Shown one piece after another: positions 46,218 to 54,626 of a DNA stretch of 64,000 bases. The notes beneath the pieces were generated by a model. It was not told the DNA's origin, did not search any database, and saw nothing but the letters and a program-made list of their open reading frames with translations. The position numbers and the translations under genes are program-made. The DNA comes from Pseudomonas fluorescens (GTDB lineage Bacteria > Pseudomonadota > Gammaproteobacteria > Pseudomonadales > Pseudomonadaceae), in NCBI RefSeq assembly GCF_000730425.1, contig NZ_CP008896.1, positions 1,550,001-1,614,000 of the forward strand. Direction: 5' to 3'. The first letter of the stretch is position 1, and each line of letters begins with the position of its first letter.

Positions 46218-47302
46218 GCCAAAAAATCCGTCATCTGCTGTGGCTGGTATTGATCGCCGTCGTCGCCTTTTTGCTGCTGATGCCCACCAAGGTCCAGCCA
46301 GTCAATTGGGCACCCCCCAAGGCGCCGTCGATGCAGGATGGGCCCTACAGCGAGAACCAGCGCCTGAAGGAGGTCCAGCGGATCGGCGCCCAGGACATCG
46401 CCGGGCCCGAGGCGTTGCTGGTGGATGCCCAGGGTTGGCTGGTCACCGGCCTGCATGACGGGCGGATCATCCGCACCGCACCTGACAGCAACACCCTGCA
46501 AGTGCTGGCCAACACCGGCGGCCGCCCCCTGGGCCTGGCACAGCACCCGGACGGGCGCCTGATCATTGCCGATGGGGTCAAGGGGTTGCTGGCGCTGGAC
46601 GCCCGGCACACATTGAGCACCTTGAGCACCAGCGCCAATGGCTTGCCCTTCGGTTTTACCGATGATGTAACGGTGGATGCTGCCGGGCGCTACGCCTACT
46701 TCAGCGACGCCTCGAGCCGCTGGGGCTATGGCCAGGATGGTGAAGCGGTGATCGAGCATGGTGGCGACGGTCGGTTGCTGCGCTATGACTTCAACAACGG
46801 CCAAACCGAGGTGCTGCTCAATCAGTTGCAATTTGCCAATGGCGTGGCGTTGGGGCCGGATGAGCACTATGTGCTGGTCAATGAAACCGGCGCCTATCGC
46901 ATCAGTCGCTATTGGCTCAAGGGCGACAAGGCTGGCACCCATGACCTGTTTATCGACAACCTGCCGGGGCTGCCGGACAACCTCACCTTCAACGGTCGGG
47001 ATCGGTTCTGGGTCGCGCTGTATTCGCCGCGTAACCCCTTGCTCGATGGCTTGGCCGGTTACCCTGCACTACGCAAGATGATGGTGCGGGCGCTGATGGT
47101 GGTGCCCAAGCCGATAGAGCGCAGAGCCTTTGTGCTGGGGCTGGATGTGCATGGCCAGGTGATCGCCAACCTGCAGGATGCCAGCGCGGGCAACTATTCA
47201 CCCATTACCAGCGCCCGCGAAGATGGCGAGTGGTTGTACCTGGGCTCGCTGAAGAACACCAGCATGGCGCGCTTGCCGCTGAAGCGGGCATTGGCTTTGT
47301 AG
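46214..47302 (+). CDS. strictosidine-synthase / SMP-30-like six-bladed beta-propeller protein
   Basis: 362 aa with an N-terminal membrane anchor (LLWLVLIAVVAFLLLMPTKV). The propeller reads DIAGPEALLVDAQGWLVTGL, GRPLGLAQHPDGRLIIADGV, DDVTVDAAGRYAYFSDASSR, LQFANGVALGPDEHYVLVNE and GLPDNLTFNGRDRFWVALYS. This is the pattern of APMAP/strictosidine-synthase-like proteins, many of which are lactonases or arylesterases. GGGAAG precedes the ATG. Coupled to the di-iron hydroxylase, it may act on the same lipid-like compound in the periplasm. Confidence 0.85.
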   Translation: MSQKIRHLLWLVLIAVVAFLLLMPTKVQPVNWAPPKAPSMQDGPYSENQRLKEVQRIGAQDIAGPEALLVDAQGWLVTGLHDGRIIRTAPDSNTLQVLANTGGRPLGLAQHPDGRLIIADGVKGLLALDARHTLSTLSTSANGLPFGFTDDVTVDAAGRYAYFSDASSRWGYGQDGEAVIEHGGDGRLLRYDFNNGQTEVLLNQLQFANGVALGPDEHYVLVNETGAYRISRYWLKGDKAGTHDLFIDNLPGLPDNLTFNGRDRFWVALYSPRNPLLDGLAGYPALRKMMVRALMVVPKPIERRAFVLGLDVHGQVIANLQDASAGNYSPITSAREDGEWLYLGSLKNTSMARLPLKRALAL

Positions 47303-47307
47303 GAAAC

Positions 47308-47348
47308 GATGAGGCCCTCAGGTCACTGCATGACTTGAGGGCCTCATC
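47308..47348. terminator. strong hairpin after the SMP-30-like gene
   Basis: Inverted repeat with 18-bp arms (GATGAGGCCCTCAGGTCA and its complement with one G.U pair) and a 5-base loop, starting 6 bp after the stop codon. There is no T-tract. It runs directly into a REP half-element and lies between convergent genes. Confidence 0.55.
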
Positions 47349-47369
47349 GCCGGCAAGCCGGCTCCTACA
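47345..47369. repeat. solitary REP
   Basis: CATCGCCGGCAAGCCGGCTC followed by CTACA, fused to the right arm of the preceding hairpin. Confidence 0.75.
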
Positions 47370-47381
47370 GGTGCGGGTGAA

Positions 47382-48845
47382 TCAGCGCACGATGGTCTGG
47401 CTGCAGATATGCCCCAGGCTCACGTACTGCGAGATATTGCCGCCTACGCCCACACCCGGGAACTCCTTGAGTTCGATGCGCCAGCCGCCCATGTTGAACC
47501 AGGTCCGCCAGTTATACGTCTGGCCGGACGAGCTGTCCGGATAGACCACATTGAGATCGCCGGAGCAGGTGCCCAGGTCGACGCTGCCGGAGGCCGCGCC
47601 GGTGATGCCGGTCTTGGCCTCATAGTTGACCCAGTGGTAGTTGGTGGAGTCATCGAAACGTTTGTCGACCCGCAGCACCGGGGTCACGCCACGCAGCGGT
47701 TCGCCGGTGCTGTCCGACCATTGGGTGCTCCAGCTCAGGCTACGGGCGGCCTGGGTGGCCAGTTGCACGATCGAACTGGGGATACGCACCACATTGTCGC
47801 CATTCACATTGTTCTGGTTCAGGCGCGGTGCCGAGCCAAAGGACAAGAGGTATCGCGCCTGCGGGTTGAGCGCCACCGCCGGGTTGGCCCGTACTCGAAC
47901 CTTGACCGTGTAGCCAGGGGTAAGGCTTGGGTAGGTGGAGGTGTTGTTTGGCTGGATCACCACCCAGTTGTTGCCATCGAAGCGCTCGAAGATCCACTGG
48001 TTGCGGGTGCCCGCGCCGTCATCACCGAGGAACATGCCCACGCCCTGGCCACGCAGCGAGGTGAAGTCGAAGTAATCGACATCGTTGACGCTGTCGAGGT
48101 TACCGGTCACCTGGTTCAGCCCGTCCGGCAATGCGAACGCGGTTTGCGCGGTGTCGTTGGGCTCGAAGGCGTCGATATTGCTGTCCACGGCCACGCCAAA
48201 GCTGAACTGCGAATTGCTCGCGGTGTTGGCCACCATGTACCAGTAGTAATCGCCGGCGGGCATCACACCGTTGAGGTACTCGTCGGCGTTGCCTGCGTTA
48301 TCAGAGGTGCCCAGCAGCGTCAGGTTACCCTGGCCGTCGTCATGGAACAGGCTCAGCGACATATCGGTGCCGGCGCTCTGATTCAACAGTTGCAGCTGGA
48401 TGCGCGCGCTTTGCGCCAGGTTGAAGTGGTAAGCGACTTGCGCCCCGGTTTCCACGCCAGTGACGGTGTACAGGGTGTTGATATCCAGGGTCGGGAACAC
48501 CGGCACAAACGCTGCAATCGCGGCGCCTTGCAGTTGATTCACGGTGGGTTTTTTCAGCTCATCAACCACCGCATCCACCGGCGCGTTGCTGGCGGCGGCC
48601 TTGCTTGCCACAGCCTTGCTCTTGCCGGCCTTGGCCGCCTTGAGTTTTTGCTTGAGCTCGGCCGACAGTGTCGACGCCTCAACCTTGCTCCCCACTTTCA
48701 GCGCCTGGTCGACCGCATGCTTGACCGCCTGGGCGGACAACTTGGCTGGCGCTTGCGAAGGGTATTGCTCGGCCAGGGCAAAGGCCGAAACGAAGCAGGA
48801 GGCCGCCATGGCCGCGCCCAGCATAAAGGCTTTTTTCGATTTCAT
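47382..48845 (-). CDS. secreted protein with PPC-like domains
   Basis: 487 aa with signal peptide (AFMLGAAMAASCFVSAFALA). A low-complexity Ala/Lys-rich segment (~50-90) is followed by two bacterial pre-peptidase C-terminal-like domains: TLYTVTGVETGAQVAYHFNL ... GDYYWYMVAN, and DAFEPNDTAQTAFALPDGLN ... NDVDYFDFTSLRGQGVGM. A C-terminal ~130-residue beta-rich module follows (WSDSTGEPLRGVTPVLRVDK ... SLGHICSQTIVR) with two Cys. No protease domain is present, so the role is unknown; PPC domains usually serve secretion or binding. A perfect LexA-like box lies 80-99 bp upstream of its ATG. Confidence 0.75.
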   Translation of the reverse strand: MKSKKAFMLGAAMAASCFVSAFALAEQYPSQAPAKLSAQAVKHAVDQALKVGSKVEASTLSAELKQKLKAAKAGKSKAVASKAAASNAPVDAVVDELKKPTVNQLQGAAIAAFVPVFPTLDINTLYTVTGVETGAQVAYHFNLAQSARIQLQLLNQSAGTDMSLSLFHDDGQGNLTLLGTSDNAGNADEYLNGVMPAGDYYWYMVANTASNSQFSFGVAVDSNIDAFEPNDTAQTAFALPDGLNQVTGNLDSVNDVDYFDFTSLRGQGVGMFLGDDGAGTRNQWIFERFDGNNWVVIQPNNTSTYPSLTPGYTVKVRVRANPAVALNPQARYLLSFGSAPRLNQNNVNGDNVVRIPSSIVQLATQAARSLSWSTQWSDSTGEPLRGVTPVLRVDKRFDDSTNYHWVNYEAKTGITGAASGSVDLGTCSGDLNVVYPDSSSGQTYNWRTWFNMGGWRIELKEFPGVGVGGNISQYVSLGHICSQTIVR

Positions 48846-48924
48846 TTTTTATCCATCCATAGTTAAAAAATTGTGGCTTGGGTGCGCGGTGAAATCCGTT
48901 CACCTGGGATGGACTGTAGGACAT

Positions 48925-48944
48925 TACTGTACATATGTACAGTA
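48925..48944. promoter_or_regulatory. perfect SOS/LexA-like box
   Basis: TACTGTACATATGTACAGTA is a perfect 20-bp palindrome containing CTGT-N8-ACAG. It differs from the E. coli consensus TACTGTATATATATACAGTA at only two positions. It lies 80 bp before the PPC-domain gene (minus strand) and 168 bp before the histidine phosphatase gene (plus strand). Confidence 0.7.
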
Positions 48945-49111
48945 TTGTTTGAAGCGAATGTGTGAAAAGGCAGCCACCGCCAAGGGACAAAACTGACCTT
49001 GCGCCAGCCCTCCACCACAAAGGCAATTTTTTCACATCGATTTCACTGGCCCACCACGCCCCTGACCCTAGATTGCCCGGCAACACAAACAGCTGTACCT
49101 CAGGTGCCAGG

Positions 49112-49780
49112 ATGAATAGCGTGGTCGACATAAATTGCACCGACGGGGGCCGGGAGAAAACCCTCAAGCAGTTATGGCTGCGTTTCGCTACGCTCATTGC
49201 CCTGTGCCTTGTCGTGATGGGCGCGATGCTCTGGCCTACCTCACCGCAGAACCTGGGCATCGATAATCGCCTGGTCACTTCCGGGGCGCTGGCGGCCTGG
49301 CACGATGGCAACCTGATTGTTCTGGTGCGCCATGCAGAGCGCTGCGATCGCTCCAGCAATCCCTGCCTGGGCCCCGCGGATGGTTTGACCCGATCCGGTA
49401 GCGTCTCGGCAACGGCTGTGGGTACCGCGTTTCATACCCTGGGCATGTCCCACAGCGACGTGTTGAGCAGTCCCACCACACGTACCGTGCAAACGTCGCA
49501 ATTCATGTTCGGCGACGCCCACGTGTTGCCCGACCGCTTGACCTTGTGCGGCACAACCCTTGCCCACGATCTGCCTGCACGTAAGCTCGCCGGGCGCAAC
49601 CTGCTGTTGGTCACCCACAGCGAATGCATCGCCGACCTGGAGCGGGTACTGGGTTATCCCCACGCCGATGGCGCCGAATACGGCAGTTCGCTGTTTGTCC
49701 AAGTGGGCTCCCACGGCAAGCTCAAGGTGCTCGGGGTACTCAACAGCCAGGACTGGGCATCAGCCCTCGGGCACCTTTAA
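49112..49780 (+). CDS. membrane-anchored histidine phosphatase family protein
   Basis: 222 aa. An N-terminal membrane anchor (LWLRFATLIALCLVVMGAML) is followed by a short histidine-phosphatase domain. The catalytic motif is LIVLVRHAERCDRSS (RHA in place of RHG), the second His is in LLLVTHSECIADLERVL, and SSPTTRTVQTSQF matches the family. It resembles the Ais/PmrG group, which removes phosphate from LPS core heptose, so a periplasmic role is plausible. AGGT precedes the ATG at 49112; the ORF extends to 48962 without support. Confidence 0.82.
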   Translation: MNSVVDINCTDGGREKTLKQLWLRFATLIALCLVVMGAMLWPTSPQNLGIDNRLVTSGALAAWHDGNLIVLVRHAERCDRSSNPCLGPADGLTRSGSVSATAVGTAFHTLGMSHSDVLSSPTTRTVQTSQFMFGDAHVLPDRLTLCGTTLAHDLPARKLAGRNLLLVTHSECIADLERVLGYPHADGAEYGSSLFVQVGSHGKLKVLGVLNSQDWASALGHL

Positions 49781-49799
49781 CACTCAACTCACGCCAGTA

Positions 49800-50270
49800 T
49801 CACCCCGGCAATGGAATCACCCGCAGCGGCCTGACCGACTTGTAGGAAAAGCTCGAATAGATTTCCTTCACGCACGGCAGTGTCTGCAACACCTCGCGGG
49901 CAAATTCGCCAAAGGATTCCAGGTCCTTGGCCACCACTTCCAGCAAAAAATCATAGCGTCCGGACACGTTGTGGCAGGCGACGATTTCCGGGATGTCCAG
50001 CAGCCGCTGTTCAAACGCCCGGGCGATTTCCTTGGAGTGGGTGTCCATCATGATGCTGACAAAGGCCGTCACCCCGTAGCCCAGGGCCTTGGGCGAGAGG
50101 ATCGCCTGGTAGCCGCTGATCACGCCGCTGTCTTCAAGGTTCTTGACCCGGCGCCAGCATGGCGAGGTGGTCAGGGACACACGGTCTGCCAGCTCGGCGA
50201 CGGTCAGGCGGGCGTTGCCTTGCAGGGCGTTGAGCAGGGCTTTATCGGTACGGTCCAGTCCTACAGGCAT
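49800..50270 (-). CDS. mdeR: Lrp/AsnC-family regulator, MdeR-like
   Basis: 156 aa. HTH: LDRTDKALLNALQGNARLTV followed by AELADRVSLTTSPCWRRVKN; C-terminal RAM/effector domain: FVSIMMDTHSKEIARAFEQR, IVACHNVSGRYDFLLEVVAK. It is divergent from the methionine gamma-lyase gene. In P. putida the same arrangement is mdeR-mdeA, where MdeR activates mdeA in response to methionine. GAGGC precedes the ATG. Confidence 0.85.
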   Translation of the reverse strand: MPVGLDRTDKALLNALQGNARLTVAELADRVSLTTSPCWRRVKNLEDSGVISGYQAILSPKALGYGVTAFVSIMMDTHSKEIARAFEQRLLDIPEIVACHNVSGRYDFLLEVVAKDLESFGEFAREVLQTLPCVKEIYSSFSYKSVRPLRVIPLPG

Positions 50271-50307
50271 GTCTTGCCTCGAATAGTTGTTTTTATAGGT
50301 TTTCGTC

Positions 50308-50334
50308 CTTTGCCGAAGGTTTTTCTCGGCAAAG
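50308..50334. promoter_or_regulatory. inverted repeat between mdeR and mdeA
   Basis: Perfect 9-bp arms CTTTGCCGA and TCGGCAAAG with a 9-base T-rich centre, 60-86 bp before the mdeA ATG and 38 bp from the mdeR start. The position suits an MdeR binding site; a hairpin in the leader RNA is also possible. Confidence 0.55.
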
Positions 50335-50393
50335 TAGGCAATGTTCAGCCTCGGTTATGAGCATAGCATTGTAGGAAATAAGGAGCGCCCGAC

Positions 50394-51632
50394 ATGAACA
50401 ATAAACACAACACATTCGGCTTTTCCACCCGTGCCATTCACCACGGCTACGATGCCCAAGACCACCACGGTGCCCTGGTGCCGCCGATTTATCTGTCGGC
50501 AACCTTTGCCTTCCCCACCGCTGAATACGGTGCCGGTTGCTTTGCCGGCGAAGAAAGCGGGCATTTCTACACGCGCATTTCCAACCCGACCCTGGCCTTG
50601 CTCGAGTCGCGTATGGCCACCCTGGAAGGTGGCGAGGCAGCGGTGGCATTCAGCTCCGGGATGGGGGCGATTGCCGCAACCTTCTGGACCCTGCTGCGCC
50701 CCGGCGATGAGGTGATCGTCAGCCAGACCCTGTACGGCTGCACCTTCGCCCTGCTGCACCACGGCATCGGCGAGTTCGGCATCAAGGTGCGCCATGTCGA
50801 CCTGTCGGACCTCGACGCCTTGCAGGCCGCACTCTCCCCCGCGACCCGCATGATCTACTGCGAAACTCCGGCCAACCCCAACCTGCAATTGATCGACATT
50901 GCGGCCGTTGCGAGGATCGCCCACCAGCAACCCAACATCACTGTGGTGATCGACAACACCTACTGCACACCCTACCTGCAACGCCCGCTGGAACTGGGCG
51001 CCGACGTGGTGGTGCACTCGGCCACCAAATACCTCAGCGGCCACGGCGATATCACCGCTGGCATCGCTGTCAGCCGCCATGACCTGGCGCAGCGCATTCG
51101 CCTGCAAGGCTTGAAGGACCTGACCGGTGCCGTACTCTCGCCCCAGGATGCCTTTTTATTGATGCGCGGTCTCAAAACCCTGGCGCTGCGCATGGATCGC
51201 CATTGCAGCAATGCCCAGGCCGTGGCCGAAGCCTTGCAGGCCCACCCGGCGGTCGAGTCAGTGACCTACCCCGGCCTGCGCTCCTTCCCACAATATGAAT
51301 TGGCAGCACGTCAGATGAAACTGTCGGGCGGCATGATTGCCTTTGAACTCAAGGGTGGCATCGCCACGGGCAGGCGCTTCATGAACGCACTCAAGCTGTT
51401 CAGCCGCGCGGTCAGCCTGGGCGACGCCGAATCCCTGGCCCAGCACCCGGCAAGCATGACTCACTCCACCTACACCCCAGAGGAACGTGCCCAGCACGGT
51501 ATTTCCGAAGGCCTGGTGCGCTTGTCGGTGGGGTTGGAGGATATCGCGGACCTGCTGGCCGATATCGCGCAGGCACTGGCGCATTGCACCAAGCGGACAC
51601 CTGCGAGCAAACCCGCAACGCACACTGCGTAG
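50394..51632 (+). CDS. mdeA: methionine gamma-lyase
   Basis: 412 aa PLP enzyme that splits methionine into methanethiol, 2-oxobutyrate and ammonia. It matches my memory of P. putida MdeA over most of its length (GFSTRAIHHGYDAQDHHGAL, HFYTRISNPTLALLESRMA, SRAVSLGDAESLAQHPASMT). The active-site Tyr114 and the gamma-lyase-specific Cys116 are in TLYGCTFALLHHG, and the PLP lysine is Lys212 in HSATKYLSGHGD. AAGGAG lies 8 bases before the ATG. The P. putida partner mdeB (a keto-acid dehydrogenase) is not downstream. Confidence 0.93.
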   Translation: MNNKHNTFGFSTRAIHHGYDAQDHHGALVPPIYLSATFAFPTAEYGAGCFAGEESGHFYTRISNPTLALLESRMATLEGGEAAVAFSSGMGAIAATFWTLLRPGDEVIVSQTLYGCTFALLHHGIGEFGIKVRHVDLSDLDALQAALSPATRMIYCETPANPNLQLIDIAAVARIAHQQPNITVVIDNTYCTPYLQRPLELGADVVVHSATKYLSGHGDITAGIAVSRHDLAQRIRLQGLKDLTGAVLSPQDAFLLMRGLKTLALRMDRHCSNAQAVAEALQAHPAVESVTYPGLRSFPQYELAARQMKLSGGMIAFELKGGIATGRRFMNALKLFSRAVSLGDAESLAQHPASMTHSTYTPEERAQHGISEGLVRLSVGLEDIADLLADIAQALAHCTKRTPASKPATHTA

Positions 51633-51659
51633 AAGACGGCTTGCCGGCGTCTGCACGGG

Positions 51660-52670
51660 TCATTTCACCAGCCGGGTTTCCTTCGAGGGCCGGTAGCCGA
51701 AGTAGGCGCTGTAGCATTTACTGAAGTGGCTTGGCGACACAAACCCGCAGGCCACCAGCACATCGACCTGGGACAGTTCGGTGTGCTGCAACAGCCGCCG
51801 GGCCTCGGTGATGCGCAGCTCCATGTAATAGCGCTGCGGCGTGGTGCCCAGTTGCTCGCGGAACAAGCGCTCCAGCTGGCGCCGCGAGCGCCCGGCATAC
51901 ACCGCCAGTTGCTCCAGGGCCAAGGGCTCTTCGAGGTTGGCATCCATCAGGCGCACCACCTCACGTAACGGCGCACTCACGCAGATGTTTTCTGCGGGTT
52001 TGATCCGCCGGTAGCGTGACTCCTCAAAGGCCAGGATATCTTCGATACCTTCCACCAGCGCCTTGTCATGCAGGCTCTTGATCCAGTCCAGGGCCATATG
52101 GAACGCGCCCGAAGGGCTGGATGCACTGAGGCGGTCACGATCGATCACATACGGCTCGCTGCTGACCTGGGTGGCCTTGGCGATTTCGGTCAGGGCCGGG
52201 CGGTGTTCCGGGTGAATGGCACAGCGGTAGCCGTCCAGCAGCCCGGCCTTGCCCAGGAACCACGCACCATTCCATAGGCCGGCGAGGATCACGCCTTGTT
52301 GCGCCGCAGCCTTGAGCAGTTCGATAAAGGTTTCGCCGGCCTTGAGCTGGGTGCGGTAGCCGCCGCAAATCACCAACAGGTCGAGGTCGGCCAGTACGCC
52401 GTGGTCAAGGCGTGCGTCGGGGCGAATCACCAGGCCCAGGTCGCTGATCACTTCCTGCTCGTGCAGGCCGAAGGTGCGCGAGGTGAACAACCCTGGGCGT
52501 AGCAGGTTGGCGGTGATCAGGGTGTCCAGCGCCTGGGTGAAGGCCGGCAGGGAAAAATGCTCCAACAGCACAAAACCGGCACGAACCTGGCGCGGGGCCT
52601 GGCCCGGGGTTTCGTTCAGGTAGCGCAGGTTCTTGCCTTTCATCCCGCCGCTGAATTGCCGTCTGTGCAT
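51660..52670 (-). CDS. GlxA-family regulator (DJ-1/PfpI-like domain plus AraC HTH)
   Basis: 336 aa. The N-terminal class-I glutamine-amidotransferase-like domain reads RAGFVLLEHFSLPAFTQALD, LDLLVICGGYRTQLKAGETF, GVILAGLWNGAWFLGKAGLL; the reactive Cys position is not Cys here (LWNG), as usual for regulators. The C-terminal AraC domain reads LREVVRLMDANLEEPLALEQ, LAVYAGRSRRQLERLFREQL, VDVLVACGFVSPSHFSKCYS. The ATG at 52670 has AGGT at ~11 bases. This is the CdhR/GbdR type that controls amino-acid or quaternary-amine catabolism; the target is unknown. Confidence 0.87.
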   Translation of the reverse strand: MHRRQFSGGMKGKNLRYLNETPGQAPRQVRAGFVLLEHFSLPAFTQALDTLITANLLRPGLFTSRTFGLHEQEVISDLGLVIRPDARLDHGVLADLDLLVICGGYRTQLKAGETFIELLKAAAQQGVILAGLWNGAWFLGKAGLLDGYRCAIHPEHRPALTEIAKATQVSSEPYVIDRDRLSASSPSGAFHMALDWIKSLHDKALVEGIEDILAFEESRYRRIKPAENICVSAPLREVVRLMDANLEEPLALEQLAVYAGRSRRQLERLFREQLGTTPQRYYMELRITEARRLLQHTELSQVDVLVACGFVSPSHFSKCYSAYFGYRPSKETRLVK

Positions 52671-52703
52671 GATTGTTTGACCTGTCTGCGGCGTTGTATA
52701 GGG

Positions 52704-52731
52704 CGCCATCGCCAGCAAGCCGGCTCCTGCA
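52704..52731. repeat. solitary REP
   Basis: CGCCATCGCCAGCAAGCCGG followed by CTCCTGCA, between hpaR1 and the GlxA-type gene. Confidence 0.75.
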
Positions 52732-52736
52732 AGGGT

Positions 52737-53159
52737 TCAGGGCTTGATGTTTTTCAACTGCTTGAGCAGTTCGAGCAACTGCTGCAACTGCTCCTCGCCG
52801 AACTGTTCCTGGATTTTCTGGTAGTTGCTTTCCATCCCCGCGCTCATCTCGACGAAGCACTGTTGCCCCTGCTCGGTGAGGTTCACAAACACCCGGCGCT
52901 GATCTTCGCTGGACTTGCGCCGGCGCACGATGCCGTCGCGCTCCAGGCGCGCCAGTACCCCGGTCATGCTCGGCTTGAGGATGCAGGCCAGGTGCGCCAG
53001 TTGATGGCTTTCCAGCTCGCCCTGCTGGCGCAGGATACGAATCACCCGCCACTGCTGTTCGGTCAATTGATGTTCATTAAGCAACGGCCGGAAAAACGCC
53101 ATGGCGGCTTCGCGGGCCTGCAACAGGGTCAGCGTCAGGGAAGGTCTGGGAGTGGACAT
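52737..53159 (-). CDS. hpaR: MarR-family regulator of homoprotocatechuate degradation, HpaR (copy 1)
   Basis: 140 aa winged-helix repressor: SLTLTLLQAREAAMAFFRPL, LTEQQWRVIRILRQQGELES, HQLAHLACILKPSMTGVLAR, RKSSEDQRRVFVNLTEQGQQ. The MarR core and LKPSMTGVL recognition helix fit HpaR of the 4-hydroxyphenylacetate cluster. A second copy of the same length, about two thirds identical by eye, lies at 63065-63487. This copy is divergent from the OprD porin gene at 53370. Confidence 0.85.
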   Translation of the reverse strand: MSTPRPSLTLTLLQAREAAMAFFRPLLNEHQLTEQQWRVIRILRQQGELESHQLAHLACILKPSMTGVLARLERDGIVRRRKSSEDQRRVFVNLTEQGQQCFVEMSAGMESNYQKIQEQFGEEQLQQLLELLKQLKNIKP

Positions 53160-53238
53160 GGTTCACGCGCAAAAGAGATCGAAGCGTCGAAGCTTAGGGT
53201 CGGCTCCACGGGCATGCAAGCCGATCACATTACAAATT

Positions 53239-53256
53239 CGTTAACTTCTACATTAA
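53239..53256. promoter_or_regulatory. CGTTAA-type candidate operator, porin/hpaR1 promoter region
   Basis: CGTTAACTTCTACATTAA contains CGTTAA and TTAA half-sites in an AT-rich divergent promoter region; a further GTTAAC lies at 53302-53307. The same half-sites occur in front of hpaA/hpaG1 and hpaR2. Confidence 0.45.
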
Positions 53257-53369
53257 TTTACTCAAACAGGCTAAATTGTCTATTCATAATAAATATAACA
53301 TGTTAACAATGTGCGTCCCTTCAGCGATCCGAAGGGCGATACCTACAAAAATAACAAAAGGAATCCGTC

Positions 53370-54626
53370 ATGCATGTGCGCCTCCTCCCCCTGGCGGCCA
53401 GCGTTGGTCTGTGTGTCACGTTCAGCCCTTTGAGTGCCTACGCCGAGTTTATCCAGGACAGCAAGGCCAGCCTCGAGCTGCGCAACTTCTATATGAACCG
53501 CGACTTTCGCCAGACCAACGCACCGCAGAACAAGGCCGATGAATGGGCCCAGGGCTTTGTGCTGCGCCTGGAGTCGGGCTACACAGAAGGCCAGGTGGGC
53601 TTTGGCGTGGATGCCCTGGGCGAACTGGGGGTCAAGCTCGACTCCAGCCGTGATCGCCGTGGCACCGGCCTGCTGCCTTATGGCGCCAGCCAGCAGCCCG
53701 TCGACAACTACAGTGAGTTGGGCCTGACGGCCAAGATGCGGGTGTCGAAAACCGTGCTCAAGGCCGGTACCCTGCAACCGCAGTTGCCCGTGGCCGCCTA
53801 CAACGACACCCGGCTCCTGCCCTCGACCTACACCGGTGAACTGGTCACGTCCCAGGACATCGCCGGCCTGACCCTGAACCTGGGCCGCCTGGAAAAACAG
53901 AACCTGCGCGACTCTTCCAGCAACGACCAGATGAGCTACGCCGGCGTCGACAGCAGCCACCTGGATCTGGCCGGCGGCACCTATGCAATCACCCCGCAAC
54001 TGGCGACCACCTACTACTACGCGCAGATGCAGAACATCTACCGCCAGCACTTTATCGGCCTGGTGCATGACCTGCCGTTGGCCAATGGCATGAGCCTGCG
54101 CAGCGACCTGCGCTACTTCGATACCCGCGAGCAGGGTAGCCATGAGCTGCGCGGCGCTTCGCGAGTGGACGGCGGGCGTATCGACAACCGGTTCTTCAAC
54201 GGCATGCTGAGCCTGTCGGCGGGTGCCCATAAGTTTGGCCTGGGTTACCAGAACCTCTCGGGCGACGGCGATTTCGCCTACCCCGGCATGGACCCCTATT
54301 CAGTCAACCTGGTGACCATCAACGTCTTCACCAAGGCCCAGACCGATGCCTGGCAGGCGCGCTACGACTATAACTTCGCCGCCCTCGGCCTGCCGGGCCT
54401 GACCTTCATGACCCGCTATGTGGATGGCACCCATGTGCAGACCGCCAGCGTGCGCAATGGCCGCGAATGGGAGCGCGATACCGACCTGACCTACATCGTG
54501 CAGAACGGGCCACTGAAAAACCTCAGCGTCAGGCTGCGTAACGCAACCTTGCGTTCGAGCAACGGCCTGACCAGCGATATCGACGAAAGCCGCATCATCG
54601 TTGGCTACAGCCTCGCGTTGTGGTGA
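53370..54626 (+). CDS. OprD-family porin of the hpa cluster
   Basis: 418 aa with signal peptide (LLPLAASVGLCVTFSPLSAY). Mature start EFIQDSKASLELRNFYMNRD and end DIDESRIIVGYSLALW are typical of OprD porins for aromatic acids. AAGGAA lies 7 bases before the ATG. Placed between hpaR1 and hpaA, it probably admits 4-hydroxyphenylacetate or homoprotocatechuate through the outer membrane. Confidence 0.9.
   Translation: MHVRLLPLAASVGLCVTFSPLSAYAEFIQDSKASLELRNFYMNRDFRQTNAPQNKADEWAQGFVLRLESGYTEGQVGFGVDALGELGVKLDSSRDRRGTGLLPYGASQQPVDNYSELGLTAKMRVSKTVLKAGTLQPQLPVAAYNDTRLLPSTYTGELVTSQDIAGLTLNLGRLEKQNLRDSSSNDQMSYAGVDSSHLDLAGGTYAITPQLATTYYYAQMQNIYRQHFIGLVHDLPLANGMSLRSDLRYFDTREQGSHELRGASRVDGGRIDNRFFNGMLSLSAGAHKFGLGYQNLSGDGDFAYPGMDPYSVNLVTINVFTKAQTDAWQARYDYNFAALGLPGLTFMTRYVDGTHVQTASVRNGREWERDTDLTYIVQNGPLKNLSVRLRNATLRSSNGLTSDIDESRIIVGYSLALW

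Noticed and set aside
47409..48866. 485-codon plus-strand frame opposite the PPC-domain gene
   Set aside because: No signal peptide, domain or ribosome site; the minus-strand protein has a signal peptide and PPC motifs.
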